Shown in pieces: positions 36,136-46,593 of a stretch of 49,857 bases of DNA (position 1 is its first letter; each line of letters starts with the position of its first letter). The notes beneath the pieces are model-generated. The model was not told the origin of the DNA. It saw nothing but the letters and a program-made list of their open reading frames with translations, and ran no database searches. A program made the position numbers and the translations under genes. The DNA comes from Myxococcaceae bacterium (lineage in GTDB: Bacteria > Myxococcota > Myxococcia > Myxococcales > Myxococcaceae). The stretch covers positions 1-49,857 of the forward strand of contig JAFGNZ010000122.1 of NCBI GenBank assembly GCA_016926755.1. The letters run 5' to 3'.

Positions 36136-37917
36136 ATGTCCTTCCTCCCGCAGGCCCTGGTCTTCCTCGCCGCCGCCGTGGTGGCGGTCCCCCTCTTCAA
36201 GCGGCTCGGGCTGGGCTCGGTGCTGGGCTACCTGGCCGCGGGGATGATCATCGGCCCGTGGGGCATCGGCGTCATCTCGGACGTGGAGAGCATCCTCCAC
36301 TTCGCCGAGTTCGGCGTGGTGCTCCTGCTCTTCCTCATCGGGCTGGAGCTGCAGCCCTCGCGGCTCTGGGAGCTGCGCAAGTCGGTGTTCGGGCTGGGTG
36401 GCATGCAGGTGCTGGGCACCGGAGCGCTGCTGACGGCCGCGGGGCTGCTGCTCGGGCTGAAGCCGACCACCGCCGTCATCATCGGGCTGGGCCTGTCCCT
36501 GTCCTCCACCGCCTTCGCCCTCCAGCTGCTGGCCGAGAAGAACGAGCTGCCCACGGAGTACGGGCGGGCCTCCTTCGGCATCCTCCTGTTCCAGGATCTG
36601 GCCGTCATCCCGCTGCTGGCCCTGCTGCCCATCCTGGGCGCCTCCGACACCCCGTCCACCGAGCCGGCGTGGCTCTCCGCCCTCAAGGGCGCCGGCGTGC
36701 TGATCGCCGTCGTCCTGGCGGGCCGCTACGTGCTGCGCCCCGTCTTCAAGCTGGTGGCCTCGTTCCACAGCCAGGAGCTGTTCACCGCCACGGCGCTGCT
36801 GCTCGTCATGGGCACCGCGGCGCTGGTGAGCGCCGTGGGGCTCTCCATGGCCCTGGGCGCGTTCCTCGCCGGCGTCCTCCTGGCGGACTCGGAGTTCCGC
36901 CATGAGCTGGAGGCGGACATCGAGCCCTTCAAGGGCCTGCTGCTGGGCCTGTTCTTCATCGCCGTGGGCATGTCGGTGAACATCGGCCTGGTCTCCACCA
37001 GCCCGCTGCTAGTCACCGGCCTGGTGCTGGGGCTGGTGGCGATCAAGGCGGTGGCGCTCTTCGCCATCGGCCGGTGGACCTTCGGAGGCTCCGAGCAGGC
37101 CCTGAGCATGGCCATCGTCATCTCCCAGGGCGGCGAGTTCGCCTTCGTACTCTTCCGGCTCGCGGTGGACTTCCAGGTGATGGAGGGCTCGCTGGCGGAC
37201 CTGATGGTCGTGGTGGTCAGCCTCTCCATGGTCACCACCCCGCTGCTGTTCACCGCCTACGCGCGGTGGCTACGCCCCCGCTTCCAGAAGAAGGTCCACC
37301 GCGAGTTCGACGTGGCCCCCGAGCAGGACAACCCCGTCATCATCGCCGGCATGGGGCGCGTGGGGCAGGTGGTGGCTCGCCTCCTGCGGGCCAGGCGCAT
37401 CGGCTTCACCGCCCTGGACGCCAGCCCCGAGCACATCGACTTCCTCAAGCGCTTCGGCAACAAGATCTACTACGGCGACGCCTCCCGGCTGGACCTGCTG
37501 CGGGCCGCCCGCGCGGACAAGGCGAAGGTCTTCGTGCTGGCCATTGACGACATCGAGGCCTCCGTGCGGACGGCGGAGACCGTCATCCAGCACTTCCCCC
37601 ACCTCACCATCTTCGCGCGCGCCCGCAACCGCCAGCACAGCTACCGGCTGCTGAACATGGGCATCCAGCACGTCATCCGCGAGACCTGGGTCTCCAGCCT
37701 GGAGATGGCCAGAGAGGTGCTGGAGGATCTGGGGTACTCGTACTCGGAGAGCCGGAGGACTCTGGAGCGCTTCCGGCAGCATGATGAGGAGCTGCTGCTG
37801 GCCACCTACCCGTACCACAAGGACGAGAAGAAGCTCGTCGAGATGGCGGCCCAGGCGCGCAAGGAGCTGGAGAGCCTCTTCGAGCAGGACGCCAACGAGC
37901 AGAAGAAGGTGGGCTGA
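36136..37917 (+). CDS. KefC-like CPA2 cation/proton antiporter with TrkA-N domain
   Basis: A 593-residue inner-membrane protein. The first 380 residues are a CPA2 transporter (about 12 helices): GSVLGYLAAGMIIGPWG, LFLIGLELQPSRLWELR, GLSLSSTAFALQLLAE, ILLFQDLAVIPLLALLP, SMALGAFLAGVLLADSE. Residues about 398-520 are a TrkA_N nucleotide-binding domain (PVIIAGMGRVGQVVARLL, the GxGxxG fold). The C-terminal 60 residues are charged and helical. ATG 36136 has GAGGAGG directly upstream. A KefC-type K+ efflux or K+/H+ exchange role is inferred. The histidine kinase gene begins 10 bases after its stop, so they form an operon. Confidence 0.9.
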   Translation: MSFLPQALVFLAAAVVAVPLFKRLGLGSVLGYLAAGMIIGPWGIGVISDVESILHFAEFGVVLLLFLIGLELQPSRLWELRKSVFGLGGMQVLGTGALLTAAGLLLGLKPTTAVIIGLGLSLSSTAFALQLLAEKNELPTEYGRASFGILLFQDLAVIPLLALLPILGASDTPSTEPAWLSALKGAGVLIAVVLAGRYVLRPVFKLVASFHSQELFTATALLLVMGTAALVSAVGLSMALGAFLAGVLLADSEFRHELEADIEPFKGLLLGLFFIAVGMSVNIGLVSTSPLLVTGLVLGLVAIKAVALFAIGRWTFGGSEQALSMAIVISQGGEFAFVLFRLAVDFQVMEGSLADLMVVVVSLSMVTTPLLFTAYARWLRPRFQKKVHREFDVAPEQDNPVIIAGMGRVGQVVARLLRARRIGFTALDASPEHIDFLKRFGNKIYYGDASRLDLLRAARADKAKVFVLAIDDIEASVRTAETVIQHFPHLTIFARARNRQHSYRLLNMGIQHVIRETWVSSLEMAREVLEDLGYSYSESRRTLERFRQHDEELLLATYPYHKDEKKLVEMAAQARKELESLFEQDANEQKKVG

Positions 37918-37927
37918 GCCGCGCGCC

Positions 37928-39397
<1,470 letters not shown>

Positions 39398-39406
39398 CCA
39401 GGGGCC

Positions 39407-41197
39407 TCAGTTCACGGTGAACTGCCGGGCCATCTCGCTCACCTCGGTGGACACGGACTCCAGTGTGCCGGTGGCCTGCTGGGTGGACTCGAGCCGCCGG
39501 AGCGTCCCGTCCATGATCTGCGACAGGTCCGCGATGGCGCTGAAGATCTGCGAGATGCCCGCGTTCTGCTGATTGACGGCCGCGACGATCTGCCGCATCG
39601 CGGACGAGTTCTCCTGCGAGAGGCGGGACAGCTCGCGCAGGCTGTTGCTGGAGGCCTTCATCCGCTCCAGGCCGCCCTGGATGTCCCGCGAGCCCTGCTC
39701 CACCATGGTGGCCGCGGCGCGGATGGCGCCGATGACTTCGCCCAGGATGGTGCGGATGCGCGTGGTGCTCTTGACGGACTGATCGGCCAGCGCGCGGATC
39801 TCCCGGGCCAGCACGGCGAACCCCTTGCCGTTGTCCCCGGCCCGCGCCGCCTCGATGGCGGCGTTGACGGCCAGCAGGTTGGACTGGTCCGCCATGTCCT
39901 TCACGGCCTCGGTGATCTCGCCGATCTGCGTGGCGCTCTCCGCCAGCCGGTTGAGCTTCACCTGCATGGCGTCCACGAAGCCTTGGATGGTGGACAGGCC
40001 CTGCATGGACTGCTCGATGGCGGCCTCGCCCTCGTGGCCCAGCTCCTCGGCGCGCCGCGCCACCCGGAGCATGGCCTCGGCGCGCTCGGACGTCATCTGC
40101 GAGGTGTGCTTGATCTCCTGCGAGGTGACCTGCGTCTCCTGGATGGCCGCGGCCTGCTGGTTGAGGCTCTGCTGCTGCTCGTTGTTGGCCTCGCTCAGCT
40201 CCTTGCCCGCCGCCACCAGCCGAGAGGCCGAAGAGGCCAGCGTCTCGGGGATCTGCCGCAGCTTGGAGAGCACGGAGTTCAGGGCGAACGACAGATCGCC
40301 AATCTCATCGGTGGAGACCCACTCGGGAGAGGAGATCCGCCCCGCCGCCAGCCCCTCGATGGCCTTGCCCACCGCGCTGGCGCCCTGCGCCTGCCGGCGC
40401 GCCAGCATCCACGCGGTGATGGTGGGCAGGATGAGGGCGAGCACGGCGATCCACGGCAGCACCAGGGCCAGATCCGAGAAGAGCGAGCCGCCCAGGCTCT
40501 GGATCTTCTCCTCGGAGGCCCCGGCCGCCAGCAGCTCCGCCCGGAGCGAGTCCCGCAGCTCCAGCAGCTTCACCACCACCACGCAGCTACAGGCCATCAG
40601 CGTGGCGACGATGGAGGCGATGAAGGAGAAGGGCAGGAACCAGGCCTGGCGCGGCCAGAACACGCCCGAGCCCTGGAGTTGGAGCGACTCGTGAAGCTTG
40701 CGCTCCTCCATGGCCTGCGGCAGGCACAGCTTCTCCAGGCTGATCCCGAAGGGGAAGGCCACCACCACGCCGAAGCACAGCGCGATCAGGGTGCCCAGCA
40801 GGACGCGCAGCGGCCCCACCTCGTGCTCCACCGTGAGGCTGACGATCAGCGCGAAGGCCAGGCCCCCCACGGTCCAGGCGGTGCCGGAGATGAAGAAGCC
40901 GGCGCGCCAGGGCAGCAGGAGGATGCGGCGCAGGCGCTCACCGGGAGCGTCCGTCTGCTGGCGCCTCAGCTTCCTGGACGCCATGTGGCGCAGAGCCGCG
41001 TAGGGGTAGGCAAGGCAGGTGGCCGCGGCGATGGGCAGCATGACGACCATCACCGTCGAGAAGGCTTTCTCGCTCGGCACCCCCAACGCCATGGCGATGA
41101 GGTACGCGCAGATGAGGATGGGAGCCAGGACCCACATCAGGAACTGCAGGCTCCCGCGCTTGGCGAAATCTCGAATGAGTTGATCGTCGTTGGTCAT
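39407..41197 (-). CDS. Methyl-accepting chemotaxis protein with a multi-helix membrane sensor
   Basis: A 596-residue receptor. Instead of a periplasmic domain the N-terminus has about six membrane helices in the first 265 residues, so sensing is probably within the membrane. A HAMP-like linker precedes the long coiled-coil signalling domain (about 310-596), whose hairpin tip is AVKDMADQSNLLAVNAAIEA with GFAVLAREIRALADQS, the standard CheA/CheW contact. No C-terminal CheR/B pentapeptide is seen (ends QFTVN). No che genes adjoin it. Myxobacterial receptors often serve motility or development circuits; the signal is unknown. Confidence 0.88.
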   Translation of the reverse strand: MTNDDQLIRDFAKRGSLQFLMWVLAPILICAYLIAMALGVPSEKAFSTVMVVMLPIAAATCLAYPYAALRHMASRKLRRQQTDAPGERLRRILLLPWRAGFFISGTAWTVGGLAFALIVSLTVEHEVGPLRVLLGTLIALCFGVVVAFPFGISLEKLCLPQAMEERKLHESLQLQGSGVFWPRQAWFLPFSFIASIVATLMACSCVVVVKLLELRDSLRAELLAAGASEEKIQSLGGSLFSDLALVLPWIAVLALILPTITAWMLARRQAQGASAVGKAIEGLAAGRISSPEWVSTDEIGDLSFALNSVLSKLRQIPETLASSASRLVAAGKELSEANNEQQQSLNQQAAAIQETQVTSQEIKHTSQMTSERAEAMLRVARRAEELGHEGEAAIEQSMQGLSTIQGFVDAMQVKLNRLAESATQIGEITEAVKDMADQSNLLAVNAAIEAARAGDNGKGFAVLAREIRALADQSVKSTTRIRTILGEVIGAIRAAATMVEQGSRDIQGGLERMKASSNSLRELSRLSQENSSAMRQIVAAVNQQNAGISQIFSAIADLSQIMDGTLRRLESTQQATGTLESVSTEVSEMARQFTVN

Positions 41198-41396
41198 GGC
41201 GGCGGCTGCCCCCCCAAAGGCGCTTCTGGCACCAGGGGTGGGATGGCACGGCCGCCATTCAATCCAAGAATTTCGCCGCTGTGAACTGCCCGATGGAAGA
41301 AAAAGCCGGGGAAGGCACGGGTCCCAGCCCGCCAGGCTGCTTCAGGTTCACGGAATGTCGTACTTCTCCGCACTCCCGGCTCGGATTCGCAGGAGC

Positions 41397-41975
41397 TCAG
41401 GGTTCAGTCCCACGCGCGGCGGCCTGGGCCTTGCGCAGCAGCCGGCTCAAGGGCGCCTCATCCGCCCGCGCCAGCGCCTCGCTCCACGCCAGCCACTGGG
41501 CGCCGAAGGACTCGTTGGGATCGTGCCTGAGCGCCTCCGGGTCCTCCGCGATGACGAGGAAGCGCACGTCCAGGTGGAGGTGCTCGGGCTCGTCCTTGCG
41601 CGCGGGGATCCGGTGGATGTCCACATCCAGCGGGCGCGGCGCGGAGGGGTGCAGCCGCACCTGACAGCCCGTCTCCTCCCGAGCCTCCCGCAGCGCCGCG
41701 GCCTCCATGCTGCCCCCGTCCGCCTCCTCCGCGTGCCCGCCCGGCTGCAGCCAGCGCTGGAGCTTGCCGTGGTGGATGAGGACCACGCGCTCTCCGGCCG
41801 GGTCCACCACCACGGCGCTGCCCGTGAAGTGCGCGGGGGCCTGCGCGCGGGAGAAGGGGCGCTCCAGCTCGGTGGCGAAGGCGCGCATGCGCTCCAGGTC
41901 CTCGCGCTCCTTCGGGTCCGCGGGGACGTGGCGCGCGAGCAACTCCAGCAGCGGGGACTCCGTCATCGAAGGCAT
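41397..41975 (-). CDS. Nudix hydrolase
   Basis: About 192 residues; the start is uncertain (ATG 41975 used; 41993 and 41966 also in frame, none with a good ribosome binding site). The Nudix box is near the middle: GGHAEEADGGSMEAAALREAREETG, here cited by its halves GGHAEEAD and REAREETG. The REAREETG half is canonical, but two residues are inserted between the first Gly and the Arg compared with G-x5-E-x7-REUxEExGU, so metal binding relies on the second half. Substrate unknown; the family usually cleaves nucleoside diphosphates linked to X. It is divergent from the sigma-54 activator gene. Confidence 0.85.
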   Translation of the reverse strand: MPSMTESPLLELLARHVPADPKEREDLERMRAFATELERPFSRAQAPAHFTGSAVVVDPAGERVVLIHHGKLQRWLQPGGHAEEADGGSMEAAALREAREETGCQVRLHPSAPRPLDVDIHRIPARKDEPEHLHLDVRFLVIAEDPEALRHDPNESFGAQWLAWSEALARADEAPLSRLLRKAQAAARGTEP

Positions 41976-42112
41976 GGCGCGGATAAAGCGCATGTGGCCG
42001 CGCGGCGCCAGCGACTTCGCGCGGCGGACACCTGCTCGCGCGGCGCGGGTGCCGAGACGGGCCGCCTTTGTTGTAGTGACACCTGCCCCCCATCTGGGGG
42101 AGAAGACAGCCC

Positions 42113-43522
<1,410 letters not shown>

Positions 43523-43534
43523 TCCCTCGAAAAT

Positions 43535-43574
43535 CCGTGACTACGACCATCCCCCCGTGACTTTCCACCATCCC
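43535..43574 (+). promoter_or_regulatory. Tandem repeats, candidate upstream activating sequences for the NtrC-type regulator
   Basis: Two direct copies of CCGTGACT-N3/4-ACCATCCC (43535-43553 and 43555-43574), spaced exactly 20 bp (two helical turns). They start 12 bases after the activator stop and end 92 bases before the sigma-54 promoter. This position suits binding of the enhancer-binding protein encoded immediately upstream. Confidence 0.6.
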
Positions 43575-43665
43575 ACCCCGACTGGGGGCTTCTCCCCCCG
43601 GCTCCCAACCCCCTGGAATGGCTCGGCTTTCGCCACCAGCGAAGGACTCCAGGAGCCCCGTGGGC

Positions 43666-43681
43666 TGGCATTCCCCTTGCT
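43666..43681 (+). promoter_or_regulatory. Sigma-54 (-24/-12) promoter
   Basis: TGGCATTCCCCTTGCT matches the consensus TGGCAC-N5-TTGCA, with GG and GC exactly 10 bases apart. A second, poorer GG-N10-GC match is at 43619-43634. The predicted start of transcription would be only about 5 bases before the ATG at 43697, so the mRNA may be nearly leaderless, or the start site may be displaced. Confidence 0.65.
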
Positions 43682-43696
43682 CAAAAGGTGGGACTC

Positions 43697-44758
43697 ATGA
43701 AGCGCCACCTGTCCTCCCTGCTGCTGTGCCTGCTGATCGGAGCGCCCGCCTGGGCCGCCTCCGCGCTGGATGCGGTGCGCTCCCAGGCCCAGGTGGCCCG
43801 CACGGAGGTTCGCACCCTGCGCGAGCGCCAGCAGGCGCTGCGGGGGGAGCTCAACGGACTGGCCGAGCGCATCGAGACCCTCAAGGCGCAGCGCGAGGGC
43901 CAGCTCACCACGAGCGCGGAGCTGGAGCAGGCGCTGCGGCGCTCGCAGGAGCTGAGCGGAGAGCTGACGGGGCTGGCGCAGGCGGTGTCGAGCGCGGAGG
44001 GCGAGTCGGAGCGCGCCCACATGGCGCTGCACGCGGCGCTCTCCGAGGAGCTGACGCGGGTGCTGGCGGCGTGGGACTCCACCCAGGATCGTCGGGAGCG
44101 CACCCGGCTGGTCTCCCGGATGCGCGAGCTGCGCGCGGAGCGGGACGCGGTGCGCGCGGCGCTGCCGGCCTCGCAGGTGCCCGCGCTGAACCGCTCGGAG
44201 ACGAGTGATGATCCCGAGGATCTGCTGGAGCAGGCGGACGCGCTGCGCGACTCCGAGGACAAGGTGCGGCAGCGGCTGGGCGCCCTGAAGGCCCGCATCA
44301 CCGAGGTGCGCGAGGAGCGCGATCTCGAGCGCCGGATGGGCGACTTCCTCGGCGAGGAGGCCATGTTCGACGAGCAGGATCGGCGCCTGCGCCTGCGGCT
44401 GAACTCCAGCCGGGGCGTGGAGGTGGACGCGACGCCCGCCTCCGGCGGCAGCACGCCCCAGGGGGATGTCTCGACCGACTCGCAGGATCCTCCAGGCTTT
44501 GCGCCGACGAACGGCCCCGCCGAGCCGACCCCTCAGCCCCAGGACGGCCCCCAGCCGCGGACGCTCGCCCCCGGCTCCACCTCCCACGCCAGCGACCACC
44601 GGCCGCAGGTGAACGGGGTGCGCGCGCAGCAGCTGGCCGCCGGGGACTTCGACGATCTGAACTCCCTGGAGGCCGAGGCGAAGCGGCTGGAGTCGCTGGC
44701 CCGCGAGCTGGACTCTCGCGCCAACGCGCTCGAGCGCAAGGTGCGCGAGCTGGAGTAG
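43697..44758 (+). CDS. Exported coiled-coil protein, probable sigma-54 target
   Basis: A 353-residue protein with a signal peptide (LLLCLLIGAPAWA, cleavage near residue 20). The mature part is largely coiled coil: about 25-235 (VARTEVRTLRERQQALRGEL; EELTRVLAAWDSTQDRRERT) and again at about 320-353 (LEAEAKRLESLARELDS), with a Pro/Gly-rich linker between. No enzyme motif. ATG 43697 is preceded by AAGGTGG, but if the sigma-54 promoter is used that site may not be transcribed. It converges with the lipoprotein gene, 16 bases apart. Likely periplasmic; function unknown. Confidence 0.8.
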   Translation: MKRHLSSLLLCLLIGAPAWAASALDAVRSQAQVARTEVRTLRERQQALRGELNGLAERIETLKAQREGQLTTSAELEQALRRSQELSGELTGLAQAVSSAEGESERAHMALHAALSEELTRVLAAWDSTQDRRERTRLVSRMRELRAERDAVRAALPASQVPALNRSETSDDPEDLLEQADALRDSEDKVRQRLGALKARITEVREERDLERRMGDFLGEEAMFDEQDRRLRLRLNSSRGVEVDATPASGGSTPQGDVSTDSQDPPGFAPTNGPAEPTPQPQDGPQPRTLAPGSTSHASDHRPQVNGVRAQQLAAGDFDDLNSLEAEAKRLESLARELDSRANALERKVRELE

Positions 44759-44774
44759 CTCGCGGCGCCGAGGC

Positions 44775-45314
44775 TCAGAAGAGGTCCACGCTCACGCTCA
44801 GCACGACGACGGCCTGGAGGCGCACCTCCTGCTCGGGCAGGCGGCCCCGGCCGCGCACGATGATGCTCATGGAGGGCGCGGCGACGAAGGGCTGCAGCTC
44901 CACGTCCTCCCGCTCCAGCTTCAGCACGGGGTTGGGGGCGTTCAGCCTCTGGCGGGAGATGTCCTGCTGCCGGGCGAAGCGCGCCTCCTGATCCCCCGCC
45001 TTCGCGGAGAACTCCAGGGTGTCCAGGAAGCCGAAGTCCGCGTCGCTGGGGCTCAGCAGCCGCAGCTCGATGGACTGGGGCTTGACGGAGCCGACCTCAT
45101 CCTTGGTGATGCCCTGGTTCTTGAAGTCCTGGTTCTGGTTGAAGTCGAGCCCCGCGAAGCTCGAGATGGCCGGCAAGGCGTTGAGGACCGTGGTGCCGCC
45201 GGGGGTGGCTGCGGGGACGGTGGTCTCGCCCTTGAGCTCCGTCTCGAAGGAGGCGGGGGCACAGGCGACGAGCGTGAGGCAGGCCCACGCGGAGAAGAGC
45301 GACACAGGACGCAT
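44775..45314 (-). CDS. Predicted lipoprotein of unknown function
   Basis: A 179-residue protein with lipobox LVAC (Cys near 17) after MRPVSLFSAWACLT. Residues 20-60 are low-complexity with Asn/Gln repeats (GLDFNQNQDFKNQGI); the rest is beta-rich (SIELRLLSPSDADFGFLDTL; VRLQAVVVLSVSVDLF). No recognised domain. The start is chosen because it opens the signal peptide; no ribosome binding site is evident. It is divergent from the outer-membrane protein gene (106 bases) with a palindrome between. Confidence 0.7.
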   Translation of the reverse strand: MRPVSLFSAWACLTLVACAPASFETELKGETTVPAATPGGTTVLNALPAISSFAGLDFNQNQDFKNQGITKDEVGSVKPQSIELRLLSPSDADFGFLDTLEFSAKAGDQEARFARQQDISRQRLNAPNPVLKLEREDVELQPFVAAPSMSIIVRGRGRLPEQEVRLQAVVVLSVSVDLF

Positions 45315-45330
45315 GGGGGTGACTGTAACG

Positions 45331-45345
45331 GGGGCGTGACGCCCC
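45331..45345. promoter_or_regulatory. 15-bp perfect palindrome between divergent envelope genes
   Basis: GGGGCGT-G-ACGCCCC, symmetric over 7+1+7 bases, in the 106-base gap between the lipoprotein and outer-membrane-protein genes. Could be an operator shared by both promoters or a GC-rich hairpin. Confidence 0.45.
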
Positions 45346-45420
45346 GTCACCGGCGGGGCGAGCAGCCCGACCTCTCGTGAACAAGGCGTGCAGCCAGGGC
45401 CCACGGTATGGTGGGCGCGC

Positions 45421-46464
45421 GTGTCCCGCCTGCTCTGCGCTCTCCTGCTGGCCACCCTCTGCGGTGGCGCCCACGCGGCCGACGTGGAGGGTGCCGTGCG
45501 CGTCACGGGCCGGCTGGGGGTGGACTCCAACGCGCCGCGCGACTTCCGCGACAGCCAGGTGCAGGGGCCGAAGCCGGACGTGACCTTCAGCCTCCTGGCC
45601 GCGGGAGACGGCCGCATCACCGGCGAGCGCCTCCAGCTGGTGGGGCGCTACGAGCTGGGGGGCCGCAAGTACGTGCGCTACAGCACCGAGGACGTGCTGG
45701 TGCAGGCCACGGCGGTGGAGGGCTCCCTGGCGCTGGGGCCCCTGCTGGGGCTGGGCGTGGAGGGGCGTGCCAAGGACCGGCGGGGAGGCAGCCGGGACTA
45801 CTCGGACCTGGGAGCCGATGTCTTCACCGAGTACGTCCCGGACGTGCGCCTGGCGCTGCGCGTACGCGCGGGGGCACACCGCTTCATCTACCGCCCGGAC
45901 GGGCGGGCGAACTTCGGCGGGCCCGAGATGGGGTTCCTGGGGCGCTACCGCTTCGACCGCCGCCACTCGCTGAGCGTCTTCGGCGAGTACGGCTCGCGCC
46001 GCCATGGCTCGCAGGCGCGGCCCCCACCCGGCAGTGAGGGCACCTCGCTCGGTCGGAGACAGGACGGGGCGCTGTCGGCGGGCGCCAGCTACACCTACCG
46101 GGGGCCCCTGGCGCTGGGGCTCACCTACACGTTCCAGGAGCTCAGCTCCAACAGCTTCGGCGAGACGGCGCTGCGGCACCGGCTGAGCGGGAGCGCGGGG
46201 CTCCGGCTGCCCTGGCGCCTGACGGTGCTGGCCCAGGGCGCGCTCGGGCTGAGCCGCTACCCGGACGGCATCTTCCTCTCTCCGGAGATCATCCTCGTGG
46301 AGGAGGACGAGGGGCAGAACTCGCTCTCGCTCAAGCTGGCTCGGCCCTTGAGCGAGCACGTGGACGCGGAGCTGTCCTACGCCATCTACGGCACCCGCCT
46401 GCCGCGCAATGATCTGTCCTATCTCCGACAGGTGGCGGGCCTGGGCTTCACCTGGAGGCTGTAG
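45421..46464 (+). CDS. Predicted outer-membrane beta-barrel protein
   Basis: A 347-residue protein, start GTG 45421 (GTG 45388 also possible), with signal peptide LLCALLLATLCGGAHA. The mature chain is alternating strands with aromatic girdles (GLGVEGRAKDRRGG, YVPDVRLALRVRAGAHRF, GASYTYRGPLALGLTYTFQE, ELSYAIYGTRL) and ends in an aromatic/Leu residue pattern (GLGFTWRL), typical of an outer-membrane barrel C-terminus. No specific porin or transport family is recognised. Roughly 14-16 strands would fit. Confidence 0.78.
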   Translation: MSRLLCALLLATLCGGAHAADVEGAVRVTGRLGVDSNAPRDFRDSQVQGPKPDVTFSLLAAGDGRITGERLQLVGRYELGGRKYVRYSTEDVLVQATAVEGSLALGPLLGLGVEGRAKDRRGGSRDYSDLGADVFTEYVPDVRLALRVRAGAHRFIYRPDGRANFGGPEMGFLGRYRFDRRHSLSVFGEYGSRRHGSQARPPPGSEGTSLGRRQDGALSAGASYTYRGPLALGLTYTFQELSSNSFGETALRHRLSGSAGLRLPWRLTVLAQGALGLSRYPDGIFLSPEIILVEEDEGQNSLSLKLARPLSEHVDAELSYAIYGTRLPRNDLSYLRQVAGLGFTWRL

Positions 46465-46593
46465 GGCCTGGGTAGGCCATGTGCCCCCTCCTTCACACAT
46501 GGATGGTGGAGAGCTTCGAGTGCCCGCGAGGATGTGAGAGCATGGGCGCGTCGCAGGCAGAGCCCCGGTCTTCAGCCAGGAGAGGAGACACCG

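Noticed and set aside
39407-41197. Chemoreceptor as part of a chemotaxis operon
   Set aside because: No cheA, cheW, cheR or cheB lies adjacent; neighbours are a kinase and a Nudix gene on other transcripts.
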